Below, in pieces: positions 1-22,629 of a stretch of DNA of 42,500 nucleotides. The position numbers and the translations under genes are program-made. The notes beneath the pieces were generated by a model that made no database searches, was not told the DNA's origin, and saw nothing but the letters and a program-made list of their open reading frames with translations. The stretch comes from Glandiceps talaboti. Its lineage: Eukaryota > Hemichordata > Enteropneusta > Spengelidae. The stretch's first letter is position 1, and every line of letters begins with the position of its first letter. The stretch covers positions 18,213,550 to 18,256,049 of the forward strand of contig NC_135559.1 of assembly GCF_964340395.1 (NCBI RefSeq). The letters run 5' to 3'.

Positions 1-42
1 TGCCTTGCTTTCACTTTGCCGCTCAGAGATGTGTGTGTGTGT

Positions 43-80
43 GGGGGGGTGGGGGGGTGGGGGGGTGGGTGGGGGGGGGG
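43..80 (+). repeat. G-run tract, G-quadruplex-prone
   Basis: Five runs of three to ten G separated by single T follow a short GT repeat. The pattern meets the usual G3+N1-7 rule for an intramolecular G-quadruplex on the plus strand. No gene assignment is possible; it may be a plain microsatellite. Confidence 0.75.
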
Positions 81-364
81 CTCGAGGGTAGCGCTACATT
101 TTGTATATTTATTTACACCCTAAACTTGTACTATTATTTACTGTTTCCAGGGGTCAGACATGATAGCATTGCTATATTCTGACTACTGTTATCTGATCTG
201 ATTGTTTTGCCTCGCATGTATAAATTTTGCGTTTGTGATGTCATTTTTCTTTCTGATCGGGTAATAAAAGATATCGTATCATATTGTATTAAGTCCCACT
301 TGCAGTCAGTATACACACCAGGGCTCAATATTAGAAGTAGTTCAAGGCACCTACAGTACAAAGC

Positions 365-366
<2 letters not shown>

Positions 367-435
<69 letters not shown>
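367..435. repeat. (GT)n microsatellite
   Basis: A pure GT dinucleotide run of about 69 bp that then degenerates into TATGCGTGTG-like sequence. It causes a spurious Cys-Val open frame. Confidence 0.97.
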
Positions 436-438
<3 letters not shown>

Positions 439-1320
439 CGTGTGTGAGTGCGTGTACATGTATGTAGACTACAGAATTTAGAAGGTTGTACTTGTAGTCT
501 GTTAGACCAGTGAAATCAATAGAAAATCATACCTAAAAACAGTCCCGGTCACTAATTAAGATTCATGCTAATTTGCATATTTAATATTCATGAATAATTT
601 AATGGTACAATCAAAGTACGTGATATACTATCAAAGTAGCCGGCAAAAAAAGTTAAAATCCAGTTTTCTTTCTCTGCATATTTATAACTCTAAACCCAAT
701 CTTTGCACATCTATTTTTTTCAATCGAAAATCTAAAAAAAAAGGCAAGACTGCACTACTGTGTAAAGCATCAAAGATAATATGATTTGTTTATTTATTGT
801 TACTTTTAAAAAATACATCGTACAAATAAAAAACAATGGTAAAATTATGATGAACATTTGGTGACAGTTTCAAAATTAAAACACTTGGTTTGCATACTAA
901 TTAACTTATGGAATAGTTTTAGACCCATAAAAATAGCTGTGTTGATTGGTGATTTACACCTGTAGTACATGTATATCATAAATGACCTACTTAGCTTGGG
1001 TGTCTACATGTACATAGATCTTATACATCCTGTATATACAGTAAATTCATACATGTATGTCTGTGATAATTCTCATTACCCGAAATAGAATATTACCACC
1101 TATGTGCGTCATTGAAATAACGATCATTCGTTTTCTTGGTCGACACCATGACTTCCACTCCATATTGCTACATGTATATTTCTATATGGACACATGACAA
1201 TGATTCAGCCGTCCTGTTCTATTTTGATAGTGTAGCAGGAAGTATAATGTTATTACAGGTACATGTAGATATAAATGCTGCTGTACACGTACTTGAACGT
1301 CAAAAATGTTAAAAGTTACT

Positions 1321-2010
1321 GGAAGCAAATTCCTTGTCAAAGCCCCCATTGGGTGTTAAATAAGTCCAAAATTCAAACCGTTTTGTTCTATATTACTCTA
1401 AACAAAAAAAACAAAAAAAACAATTGCACATTGACAATTGGCCAACATTGAAATTAATTATCGTATCCATGTACTGAAATATCTGAAAAGAAAATTAAAT
1501 ACTGCCTGGATCAAATTCCTTGAAAGAACTCGCCGAGGTGTAAATTTTGCTAGCCCAAAGGACAGTTGGCCGTAAAAATGTAATAAAATAATGAAAATAA
1601 ACTTTGAAAAAAAAATACTAAGCTGCATGCTAACAATGCCATTGTGAAATTCCTTGACAAAACCCACTGAGGTGTGAAGCTTCATGGAAAGGACAAGTTG
1701 CTGTACAAAAAAGAAATAATGAAAAATAAATTCAAACAAGATGCATGTGAACAATGAGTTACTGAAATTAATTATCATGTGTATGTCCTTTTAATCAAAT
1801 TCCTTATAAAAGCCCACTGAGGACTCAGGTGTGAAGTGATACAAAGTCCAAAATTCAAGCCATTATTGTGTAAAAATAAATAACTAAACTGCACACTGAC
1901 AATGGGTCTGAAATTAATTATCAATATCGTGTATATGTACAGTAAAATTGCCAAAAATATGTCATTTGAATCAAAGTCCTTGTAAAAAGTCTATTCAAAG
2001 GTGAAACTTT
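1321..2010. repeat. diverged tandem repeat, units about 135-185 bp
   Basis: The word AAATTCCTTGTCAAAGCCC and relatives recur near 1327, 1511, 1647, 1796 and 1972, each followed by a GAGGTGTGAA-like word and, further on, GAAATTAATTATC. The spacing is irregular (about 135-185 bp), so this is an old, decayed tandem array of five units. No coding potential is seen. Confidence 0.7.
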
Positions 2011-3260
2011 CCGCAGTTTTTTGTTGGACTCCTATAATGTTTGAAAGGTAATTTAATAGAACAGAAATGCATACTAATTTGTTCGATTTTATGTCACTGA
2101 AAGCACTAGTATTAGATTTGTGCCAAAAAATTGTTGTTAGGCCAAACAAAACAAAAATTGTTTGGTTCTGGTTACCCGAGCCCCACCTAGTTTTTCACAC
2201 CGACCCTAAACTTTTTTTTTATGTATTCAAGAAAAAAATAATGAAATCGTAAAAATTGTGAAATCTCGCAATAAATAGTGGATGCAGAAACTGACATCAA
2301 CTTAAAAATACAATATAAAGCTGTATTCTGTAATGGCTGTACATCTGATGTGAAGAAACCAATAATACAGTGACCATATGGAAAGCAATGGAAAACAGAA
2401 CTACCTGAAATGTAGACACTCACATTTGTGTATAAAATGAAAAAAAAAGCTACCTACCACACCTATTTTAAAATTGAGTATAATCGGAACCACACATTTT
2501 TTTGTTAGACCTTAGGTCACCTTTGGACAGGATAAAAGGGAAGCGTGGTTAGATCATTTGACTTGTACTCTGTTCTTTTACCTGAACAATAGAGATTATC
2601 GTGTGTGACCTTCCATTGTCACAATACAGGTCATCACTTGTGACCTCTGATTGTCATCAGGTCCGTATAATATATTGAAGTTGTGAAATAACAGGATGTA
2701 TGATGCGAGTTTTATGTAGAGGCCACAAAACATCACAGTAAGTCAGATTACACAATGTACTAACACAGAACAAAGAAGAATTGGTTCATAACTCTCGGTG
2801 ACATAGTTAGCTGGTAACGTCATATACATTGTATGTAGTCTAGATGCTATTCATTGGGTTTGAACTTGAAGATCTGGGTAAAGAGATCATCTGGTTCAAA
2901 CCCAACAGATATATACATGTATATCCTCTCGACTATATTATATATCCTCTTGACTGGCAAATTCAGTGTTCTAGAAAATATTTTTTCGAGGTAGAATATA
3001 TTGCTGGTAATCAACTTCCAAAAGGTGTGGGCTAAATATTAACACTCAAATGTTTGAATACACCAGTTACTATAAGCAACCTGTACTTTGAACTGTTATT
3101 CTGTGTATATATTTATATAAATGTAGAGATATTTATCAAATTTAAATTGTATGTTATCACTTGATCATGATATGTTGTAAATGTGCATTAATTGAAAAGA
3201 AACTTGTTGAGCCATGGCGCAATTGAAATACGCTCAAAACACCTTGTGTAAGCTCATTAA

Positions 3261-3424
3261 AAGTGTCCTCTAATGACAAGCCAAATTTTGCTGTTGTGAG
3301 TCAAAATGGCATTTCTTGTGAGTCACTACATACCGGGAGTAAGAGATAGGAACACCAAATTTTGGTACATCACTAGAAATTGCATGCATCAGTGGCACGT
3401 CAAATTGGCTTAGAGGGCACACTG
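3261..3424. mobile_element. MITE, hAT-like, with 8 bp target-site duplication
   Basis: A 164 bp element whose right end reads TAGAGGGCACACTG; the left end AAGTGTCCTCTA is its decayed inverse. It is flanked on both sides by CTCATTAA (3253-3260 and 3425-3432). An 8 bp duplication and CAGTG-type ends are typical of hAT elements. A second copy lies at 4567-4757, and the shared interior word GCCAAATTTTG links the two. It is too short to code for a transposase. Confidence 0.75.
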
Positions 3425-4530
3425 CTCATTAATCATGATAGCATGGCCATAAATGAAAACTGGTGACATCACAGTGTGACTAATTGTCATTTCACAACTA
3501 GAGAAAGGCATTTAAAGCTAGCATTTACAAGCCAAACTTGTTAAAAACAGGGAAAGTCAATCAAGAAATTGGATTTATAATTGGCGTGTGTTGGAACTGT
3601 ACATGCACAGAGACTTGTATTACATTTCATGGTTTGATAAGAACAGTTTTATGGCCTCTTAGCATTATACACTATAGCTCACATTCATTTGAAGTTCCCC
3701 TGGCATTTCATGTACACTGCAAAGAAGCCATAAAACTGTTCCTATCAACTGATGGAAATTTAATACAAGTCTCTGTAGTTCCAACATGCTGACATGCCAA
3801 GTGTTGATAATCGTTTATGTACCTTCCCTGTCTGGAGCAGTAGTTCTGCTTGTAAATGCTTGCATGTCACTGGTTGTAACGTAACAACAACTGGTATCAT
3901 GTTCAAATCCTTTATGTAGTAGCTTGTCAGAGAAATTTAAATGGTTAGTGTCCAATGGATGTTAGCAGTAATCTACATGTAAGATTACCAGTATGGTCTA
4001 CAGACGTACAAATGTACACATGTACATGTAGCAGTGCCAAAACGATTTCTTAGGCTAACCCAGATATTTATCTGATTCAGGATATTGGCTTGACATGGTC
4101 AGATAGCCAAGTCTCTAGGTTAGGTGAGACTATGCACCAACTGTGCTGTATCTCTCCCTACACCTCCCCTTCCAATGACAATGTCAAAATGCTGAAACAT
4201 TGTATGCTTGGTATAGCAGATATCTGGCTTTACTCACACCTTCCCTCCCCCTAGCTTTTTTTTTAACGGTAGTGCCAAATTGTTTCTCTTTGGTACAGAG
4301 TACCAAGTCTGCTGCATGCACTCCTAACCTCCATCCCTACCCCCTCATCAATTAAACTCCTGTAGGACTATTATGATACGACAGCAAAGTTCTCCTTGAT
4401 GACATGATCACCTAAATATTTGCTGATTAGTCAGTGCATGTCCCTGCCATTTGACTCTAGAAAGTAGTTTCTCACACTGATCCAGATTTGACTATAGTTT
4501 AAAATACAATGTTTGTACTTTCAAAATGGT

Positions 4531-5115
4531 GGCTTAGAATGAAGGCCATTGAAAGCCACTCTGAAGCAGTGTGCCCTCTAGTGGTAGCCAAATTTTGTTG
4601 TTGCGAGTCAAAATGATAAAAACTGGCATTTCTAGTGTGTCACCACATACATGTACATGATGTAGTAAGAGATAGGGGAACACAAAATTTTGATGTGTCA
4701 CTAGAAATTGTGTGTATCAGTGATGCTTCAAATGGCTTAGACTTAGAGGGCGTACTGCCTAGCTCTGAAGCCCTTGTGGTAATTTAACCATGAGAAGGGT
4801 TCATCAAATTTTTTGTGTTTTGGGAAGCCTTTCAGACTGAAAATGGAAGGCCTTCTTTGAAGCCATTCGTTTTAGCCTTCAATGGCTAATAGAATGAAGG
4901 TCTTCTAAAACTTAGTAAAAGCCTCTCAGAAGCCTTTCTGGTTTTATCCATCAGTAGAGTCTGGTCTAACTAACAATTTTTGTGCTGTGGGAAGACCTTC
5001 CAAAGTTTACAAATGGGAGGCCTTCTCATCCATTCATTTTAGCGTTTGATGACTTACATGTAGAAGGAAGGTTTTCGGAAGCCTCTCTGAAGTCCTTCTG
5101 CTGTGATATTGAAGT
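4531..5115. repeat. three tandem units of about 162 bp next to the ITM2 exon
   Basis: The motif AGAATGAAGG...AAGCCTCTCTGAAG recurs near 4535, 4890 and 5062. Once the MITE at 4567-4757 is subtracted, the spacing is about 162 bp each time. The last unit ends about 45 bp before the splice acceptor at 5160, so the array reaches the intron's 3' end. Confidence 0.6.
4567..4757. mobile_element. MITE, second copy of the 3261-3424 family
   Basis: The left end CAGTGTGCCCTCTA and right end TAGAGGGCGTACTG are inverted repeats. The interior matches the copy at 3261-3424 over most of its length. CTCTGAAG occurs directly before it (4559-4566) and again at 4763-4770, five bases past the end, so the duplication is present but displaced. 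It interrupts the first unit of a 162 bp tandem repeat. Confidence 0.7.
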
Positions 5116-5160
5116 GATAACATGCTAAATTTCATTGTACAACTTGTTCTTATTTTACAG

Positions 5161-15815
<10,655 letters not shown>

Positions 15816-16043
15816 AACAGACAGATGTTGGTTCTCAGATAACGTTATAATTGTAATTTTTTGAATATGTAAATTTGTTTACTTGGGATTAAAAATTTGC
15901 CTTCAACATTCATCACATCTTTCGATGCAACATAACTATCTTACATTTCCTCTTTTTAAAAAAAAATGATTTTCTGTTTACCATATTGAATTTGTCATTT
16001 CCTGACAAGGATCAGAAAGAGGTGTACACAACCATAACCAAAA

Positions 16044-16049
16044 AATAAA
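16044..16049 (+). terminator. candidate ITM2 polyadenylation signal
   Basis: This is the first AATAAA after the ITM2 stop codon, about 229 nt downstream. Later AATAAA words exist (for example near 17336), so a longer 3' UTR is equally possible. Confidence 0.35.
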
Positions 16050-17411
16050 TCGGAACGATTCTTCTCTAATGTGAGTCAAGTGAAGAGCACAAAAATAGGC
16101 TATGCATTTAGGTATATTTTGATAAAACTATTTTTGTACACCTGTACAGAATTTAAACTAAAGCGATTTGTTATGTTTTGATTTTCAACTGTCGGTCATA
16201 ATGTAGATAATGTCCCGATATGACATACTGTGGTGAAGGTAAACCGGTAGAGTTGGTAAACAGAAGATCAATTTCTCTTGATTTTTAAATACAATCTTAC
16301 AAACACTACTATCTCTATCTACTTGAAGGCAATTCTAAAGCCCAGTATGTACTTCAGAAATGTTTTTTGCAGCTTGTTATTTTTGTTTTATAATTTTAAA
16401 TATGACTTTGGGAATACTCATTTACTAAATATGTTGGTTGTATTTGAGATAAAAATATGGATTTAATCATGAAACCCAGAACAGATATCAGTTGCCTTTT
16501 AATTTGATTATTTGTGAGCACAGCCATATTGGATTTTCCCATAGTTCATAGTAATGTCAAAGGTCAATGGTTTCCAAGTAGTGTGCAACACAACAATGTT
16601 CTTGAAAAACACAAAGATCATTCTGTAGTTTAATGCAAAAGTCATACAGATATGGGGACAGGGTTGGCGAGTTTTTATTTGGATTATTTACAAGACAGTG
16701 TTTGACTCTGCATGGAAGTTTGGATAAAATCCATGATGGCTGCTTACTTGTAAAGGCTAGCTTTTTTGTGTAAATGAGGGTATGTATTTTTTGCCATGTG
16801 TAATGTGTAGTATTATGCAGATCATAATGATTTCAAAAAATCAAGAAGCAGACGACACCAGTATTCAGGCAAGATGAAAGTATTTGTGTTGTAGCATAAC
16901 ACTTTTTACAGAGAGATTATACAGAAATGTGCAGGGAAGGTAATGTTATACGTGTTCAGTGAGGTGAAGTCCTGGTGTGGAGTGAACAGGCAGACTGAGA
17001 TAGATGTCTTGATATCAAAGGTTTACTATAGTGAAGATAGTGCAGATGACAACTTCATTCTGCACTGTGCAGAAAAAAAATGAAACAAGTATATAAATAA
17101 GTTATCATCTTTAGTGCTTTGTGTGTGATTTTACAACAACCTTCTGATTATGCAACAGTATAATGGTTACAACTCAATTCTTGAATTTCTTATGATATTT
17201 GCCGTTTAAAAAAAAACAAAAACATTTTAGTAGTAGCTTTTATATTTCATATTCTTAAAATTCTTGTGATCTTTTATGATGGAAAGTGATTTGCAAGAAG
17301 AAAGTTTGCTGTGGTGATATTTTAGTTCTAAAAAGAAATAAAACAGGCATGTTGAGAAAAGTACCCAATAAGTATGATGTCCATATATTCATATGTTACC
17401 CGTTGACCTAT

Positions 17412-17514
17412 CCAAATATGGCATGCTTACCATATATGGTAATACAGTAATCACCATATATGGTAATTGTCATTTCCATATATGGTACTGCATGCAAATA
17501 ACTACCATATATGG
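17412..17514. promoter_or_regulatory. cluster of five CArG boxes
   Basis: CCAAATATGG at 17412 and CCATATATGG at 17430, 17454, 17476 and 17505 all fit CC(A/T)6GG, the SRF binding consensus. Spacings are 18, 24, 22 and 29 bp. An ATGCAAAT octamer (about 17492) lies between the last two. They lie 1.6 kb after the ITM2 stop codon. They may be an enhancer, a 3' UTR feature or a small palindromic satellite. Confidence 0.6.
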
Positions 17515-20500
17515 AAAATTGCTTGACGTTTATTGTAATGTGACAGAATTAAAGAAACGAAATATTTGTACAAGGAAGGCAGGTTATATGTTGTTAGTAG
17601 GATTGTCATTTGCATTTTTTGACAAATTTGTGCAAAATTTTTTATGTATTTTGAGTTAACAGGTTTTAGGAAAGTTCGACAAAGCTGCCTTGTTCCATGA
17701 TCCTATCATTGAAAATTATGGCACATAAATAGTTGAGGTGGAAACCACAGCAGATAAAAGTAAAAAGAGTTGAATTTTACCAGGCCTGTAAAAAGTTTGT
17801 GAAAAGTAAAAAGACAAGTCATTCTTTGCAATTTGATACGGAAATTGTACTTTTGTCATGAAATCGAAACAGGAATTCTTTGAATTGAAATTTTGTGAAA
17901 AGAGAAGAAGTTTAAATATTGTAAACAAGACAAGCCTTAACAATAGCTTATTTTTCAAAGTGGTGCATTTCTCAAAGTTGGAAAAAAAATTGAAATGGTG
18001 AGAGGTGACAGGGGTATTAACCAGTAGCCATTGTATGTATATACACGTTTGTAGTAGTGCATATTCTGTCAGAAGTAGAACGTGAATTCTTAAAGAAGAT
18101 CGCAGAACAGGAGGTGTCTTCTTGTGAGTTGTTACTTACAAATATTTTTTTTGAAAATGTTTTGCAATTCTTTAAAGTTTGGAAAGAATTGTAAAAGAAA
18201 AAGGAAAAAGTGCCAAAAATTCATTTTCTACTGCTGACAGAAAAGTGCTAATTATTTTTTATTTTTTTTTGGATAATGGAATTTGGAGAGTTGAACTAAG
18301 GTTTCAAAATGGTTAGTTAACATTTTACAAAATATATATATAGAGAAAATATAAACGGGATAAAGTCTGTAACTTTTTGTCTTTCTTTGTATAGTATGAA
18401 AAACAGTTTAAGTTGATTGTCACGAGATAATTATATCGAGAAATTAGTGATGTTGAAATATTAGCACAGGTAGAACTATATTCTTGGAGTGGTTTTTATT
18501 GCTCGACAGTTCTCATTTATTTGTCTCTCATACTTGCCTGGCTACCACCTGTCATGGAACATGCACAATTGTATTGATGAAGCTTTCAATCAGTACTTTC
18601 ATGATGTTAATCAGGATTGTGTTAATAGATAAAAAAAGAAAATATGTGAGTGCAACAAAAGTGAAATGTTTACAATGAAGCATCTTTTTGTTTAGTCTGA
18701 AGTTTTGTCACATGGATATTTCAATAATCACCCGCAATACACATTCGTAGTGTGCAGTTACAAGTGTACACACAACAACAAATCTCTCAGTCTGGATTTT
18801 GTACATTTTTTTTGTTTGACAAACGCACAATTTGATTTTAAGACCTTAATCACAGCAAGTTCTGGGTGTTCACTTTCATCAAAAATTTATAGACCAGGTC
18901 TGGGCACTCACGTGCGTGTATTTTTGCATATAACCTTTACACTTTTGAGACAGCTTATACATTCAACACCATATTGCAAAGGGTTTCATAACAAATTAAA
19001 AGTTAAAAACATTATTTTTCTGAAAATACTTGTAAATACAGAAAGTTACAGACGATATCCTTCCAATTCTTTGTGTCTTTATTATCATCACTAGAACTAT
19101 GGTAGATAAGTATTGCTACTAATGTACAGATCAGTTAATGTACAAAAAATCTCAATTTGTAGAGAATGTCAAATATATCTGCTAGTACAACCATGTTGTG
19201 TTTGTTTATATATCTTTATCCTTGTTTGCTTTTTTGCTCTAACATATTTAACATGGTAAAATAGTGAGACTTGCAAGGATTCCTATCTCATTGATGCTTC
19301 TACAAATTTATGACTGCAAGTTGTTGGAACAGCTAGATATTTAACCCCTCTCCTGACAAAGAGCCCGAGAACATTTTCTTAACACCTCAGGTTTAATTAC
19401 TCATCGATGTGCAAGCCCCTTCCCAATATCATTTTCTTCCAATGACAAAACTCTTCAGCTTTTAAAAGGCCAGATCATGTCCATGTATTGAATGCAATCA
19501 CACAGCATCACTAGTAGTGCGCCCTCTATCAGCTTTAGAAGTGAAGGTATGTGGTGGCGCTGTCACACTGGGTTTATGCTTGTACAATCATGACTATATT
19601 TGATCTGATGCAAAGCTCAGGTGTCCATATCACTATGACATTGTTATCAGATTAGAAGTTGCTACAACAGGTAACAATGTCAGGTGATGTACAGGCAGGT
19701 TAATACCCAAATTGTTCATGTCTTGTATTTTAATACAGCTGACAAGTTCAGTAAAAAATTATTTTTGGTACACAGAACTTCCTTGGAGACCTTCTTACAC
19801 TACAATCTATGGCAATGGGAAGGTAGTGGTGGTGGTGGAGAAAGAACAGGGAGGGGGAGGGGGTATTAGATTCGTTTATCAAACAAAATCCCCTAGCTTA
19901 ATCATCACAAATGAATAATCAAATGAATTACGCTACAAAGTGCAAGTATACATATTTCTTACTTTATTGTCTTAAAAATACACATAGTTAATAAACTAAA
20001 AAGTTACATCAGTATTAATATTGTCCAAATACCAGCACCATTTCAGCATTTTGCATTATAATAAAAATATGTTGTGTGTGATTTCAATCGTTCAATTCAG
20101 TGTCAGCTGGGTAAATGTCTTCAAATTCACATTAAAAAATCAGTTCTGGCCACACATCTTCATTCAAAACAAAGTTGTAAGTTCAGTTCTTAGGCTTACA
20201 ACAAAACGTACGAGGTCAGCTAAACTAATTGTTGAAATTTTAGCATTCTGCGAACTATAATATCCATTGCTCTGATGTTTGTTACTCACAGAATATACAA
20301 GCACCTGTGTGAAGTAAATGTATATTTGCAGGTATAATTCTCACATTCAGTGCCTGCATGTTTTTCAAACTGAACTTACAGGGCCACAGGCCTCTGCAGC
20401 AATGTTACAAAACTGCAAGGAAGTCGTGGTGGATTTCAACTGTAGTATATAATATCAGAGTGCATACATGCTCAGATTGTGAGAACAGGAGTTATTATAC

Positions 20501-20531
20501 ATGTACAATATATGCGACTAGTAATGTACAA

Positions 20532-20537
20532 TTTATT
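20532..20537 (-). terminator. candidate polyadenylation signal of the Kelch gene
   Basis: AATAAA on the minus strand, about 67 nt past the stop codon at 20604-20606. It is the closest one. Confidence 0.4.
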
Positions 20538-20603
20538 TTGTTTAGCATTTTATGCAGTCTGAAAATAACTGAACATTGTTTTCTTTTGGTTATTGTTTGG
20601 TTG

Positions 20604-22388
20604 TTATTTTTCTGTAGCATTGATTGGTTTTATCTGTGATACTGGTACAGACACACACTGATGAAATGCGATGTCGATTGGCAAATCATCAACAATACTC
20701 CACTCATCAGTGGCCGGATCATAGCATTCAATTTCTCTGACTGGCACGTCTTCAGGAATCTGACTGACATTGAACCCTCCTGTGACGTAGAGTTTTCCAT
20801 TACACACCACAGCACTACTAGACTGTCGACTTTTATTTAAGTCTGCTACCCTGCACCATGTATCTGTAGTCGGATTGTATCGCAATACTTTCTTTGTAGA
20901 CTGCAGATGCTCACAGCAATCTGTCCCAATCACGTAGATAAGTCCGTTCAGTAGAGCTGCAGTAACGCTTGTACACTTGTCTGGTATAGGATTGCACAGC
21001 TTCCACTGATTTGTGTTGGGATCATAGCACTGCACCAAGGTAGTTCCTTGTGCATACAAGTCCCCACATATCTTGCCACCGATGACATAAACTTTACCCT
21101 CTGCAGCTACAACACAACCAGATTTCACTGGCGATATCATGTCTTCTTTAGGGTCCAATAGATTTGTTTCCTGGTCATAACGATGGAACTTTCCGCTGTC
21201 TCCACAAATGTAGAGGTCATTGTCAAGATTTACCATCATCTGTCCACAAAGTGGGGTGAGCAGATACTTTGACAGAACATCCCATGTCCCTTTCTTTGGA
21301 GTGTACGATAGGAACTTCCCTGTTCTTAAACCAACGATAACTTTATCACCGACTTGACAAGCAGTGCTGAATTCTGTAGCTGCAACATTACCAGGCTCAG
21401 ATTTAAGTCCATAAAACTCATTCGTGATGGGATCGTAACACTTGACGGCATCATTCTTGGATTTCCCTTGTGATCTTATCCAGGCTTTCCCAAAACAAAG
21501 AAATACTTCATAATTGGAACTCTGGCTGATTTTTCTATCGTTAGTGGTGTTTGTCATAGATGAAGGTTGCCAGGATGGATACACAGATTTCACAATTTCG
21601 TGTCTATGGATTTGCGGTTGGCTGATATCGTTGAGTTCATAAATTCCTCTTCTTTCCAATATATCTGACAGTTCTTTAGTATTTCTCTTTCTGCATTCAA
21701 TGTCAGCATTGAGCCATCTTGTCACAGCACCAATGAGATGAGTTCCTCGCAGGAAAACTAATTCTTTGTCGTTCAAAATATCTTTCAGCTGTTCAAGGGG
21801 CAGTTGAATAAATTCAGGACCAGAACTTACATCTGTGAAGTTCTTCAGAATAAAATTTCTGGCAACTTGTGTGAGTGTTTGGCAAGTATAAACGGACATC
21901 AGTGCAAGAAGGTAAATACCTATACAGTTGCCTGGTTCTAACTCTCCTTGTAGGAATGAAGCACATGCTTCCATCAAAGTCTCTATCTGGAATAGTCCAG
22001 CTGCTTGTATCAGTACTAAAGCATTACCTCTGGTGATTCTGACACGACCAGTGTAAATGAATCGTAGAATCCTTTCCATTGTATCAGGTTCAATCGCGTT
22101 TATCACCACGACTTTCTGAAAACTTTCTCTCATTCCTCCTGTGAACATTGCTCTGAAATAAGGACTGCTTGCCACCAACACAATGCGGTGACATTTGAAC
22201 TTTTGACCTTTGACATCCAACACAACGTCTGTAAATAAACCATTCTCCCACAAGTCATAGAAACCGCTGACCAGTTTCTGGGTGTAGACCATGTCACTGA
22301 AATCAAGACAAAATCTGTCCAGTTTGTCTTCACATCCAAGCGCATGACTTTCCTCAACATCAGTTTTCCCATTCATGTTGATTAGCAT
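20604..22388 (-). CDS. BTB-BACK-Kelch protein (KLHL/KBTBD type)
   Basis: An intact 594-codon frame in one exon. Residues about 42-150 form a BTB domain (FTDVVLDVKGQKFKCHRIVL, then SSPYFRAMFTGGMRES). Residues 150-255 are a BACK domain (RWLNADIECRKR near its end). From about 293 to 585 lie Kelch repeats with VYVIGG and LYVTGG motifs and CYDP(N/A)T strands. Such proteins are substrate adaptors of CUL3 ubiquitin ligases: BTB and BACK bind CUL3 and the Kelch propeller binds the target. Length is normal for the family. The start at 22388 is supported by an in-frame TAG two codons upstream and an A at -3; a second in-frame ATG lies four codons later. A TTTCTAG acceptor (AG at 22409-22408) shows that the 5' UTR is spliced. 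The substrate and closest vertebrate member cannot be named. Confidence 0.92.
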   Translation of the reverse strand: MLINMNGKTDVEESHALGCEDKLDRFCLDFSDMVYTQKLVSGFYDLWENGLFTDVVLDVKGQKFKCHRIVLVASSPYFRAMFTGGMRESFQKVVVINAIEPDTMERILRFIYTGRVRITRGNALVLIQAAGLFQIETLMEACASFLQGELEPGNCIGIYLLALMSVYTCQTLTQVARNFILKNFTDVSSGPEFIQLPLEQLKDILNDKELVFLRGTHLIGAVTRWLNADIECRKRNTKELSDILERRGIYELNDISQPQIHRHEIVKSVYPSWQPSSMTNTTNDRKISQSSNYEVFLCFGKAWIRSQGKSKNDAVKCYDPITNEFYGLKSEPGNVAATEFSTACQVGDKVIVGLRTGKFLSYTPKKGTWDVLSKYLLTPLCGQMMVNLDNDLYICGDSGKFHRYDQETNLLDPKEDMISPVKSGCVVAAEGKVYVIGGKICGDLYAQGTTLVQCYDPNTNQWKLCNPIPDKCTSVTAALLNGLIYVIGTDCCEHLQSTKKVLRYNPTTDTWCRVADLNKSRQSSSAVVCNGKLYVTGGFNVSQIPEDVPVREIECYDPATDEWSIVDDLPIDIAFHQCVSVPVSQIKPINATEK

Positions 22389-22629
22389 TGTCTATTGTGT
22401 ATGGAACCTAGAAATAAATGAACACATTTATAGTGGTTTAGTGTTAATATGAAGGCGTCAAGTAGAAAGACAATCCTGACAAGATAATTTAGATACCACC
22501 AGTACTGTAAATATCTGTAAATATGCTTTGATGAGTACAATCGACTTAGGAGTAAAGTATTTTATATCTGGGGAAGGGGCTGAAGGAAGGATTTTGGAGA
22601 AAATATTATTACAGACCACAAGAAAAAAA

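Larger units (their letters stand above)
1..5160. other. 5' flank or first intron of ITM2, no coding exon seen
   Basis: The first recognisable ITM2 exon starts at 5161 and lacks the N-terminal start, so this stretch is either upstream intron or promoter. I searched it for an ITM2-like first exon (a Met-Val-Lys-type start followed by a donor) and found none. It holds a G-rich tract, a GT run, diverged tandem repeats near 1.3-2.0 kb, two CAGTG-ended MITEs and a 162 bp triplication next to the exon. Short open frames here have no recognisable protein. Confidence 0.5.
15816..20500. other. ITM2 3' UTR and convergent intergenic DNA
   Basis: AT-rich sequence between two convergent genes. Several AATAAA words occur on both strands. 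The only structured parts I see are the CArG cluster at 17412-17514, a GGTGGTGG/GGGAGG purine-rich patch near 19825-19865 and a TAGTGCGCCCTCTA word at about 19514 that resembles the MITE ends at 3-5 kb. No conserved protein is seen. Confidence 0.5.

Noticed and set aside
3890-3915. TGTTCAAATCC word, possible tRNA B box
   Set aside because: No A box, acceptor stem or cloverleaf pairing can be drawn around it.
1-5160. Search for ITM2 exon 1 (start Met)
   Set aside because: No candidate with a fitting N-terminal sequence, good donor and phase 0 end was found; the exon is probably upstream of the window.
22130-22372. 80-codon minus-strand frame over the BTB region
   Set aside because: It is an out-of-frame shadow of the Kelch gene.
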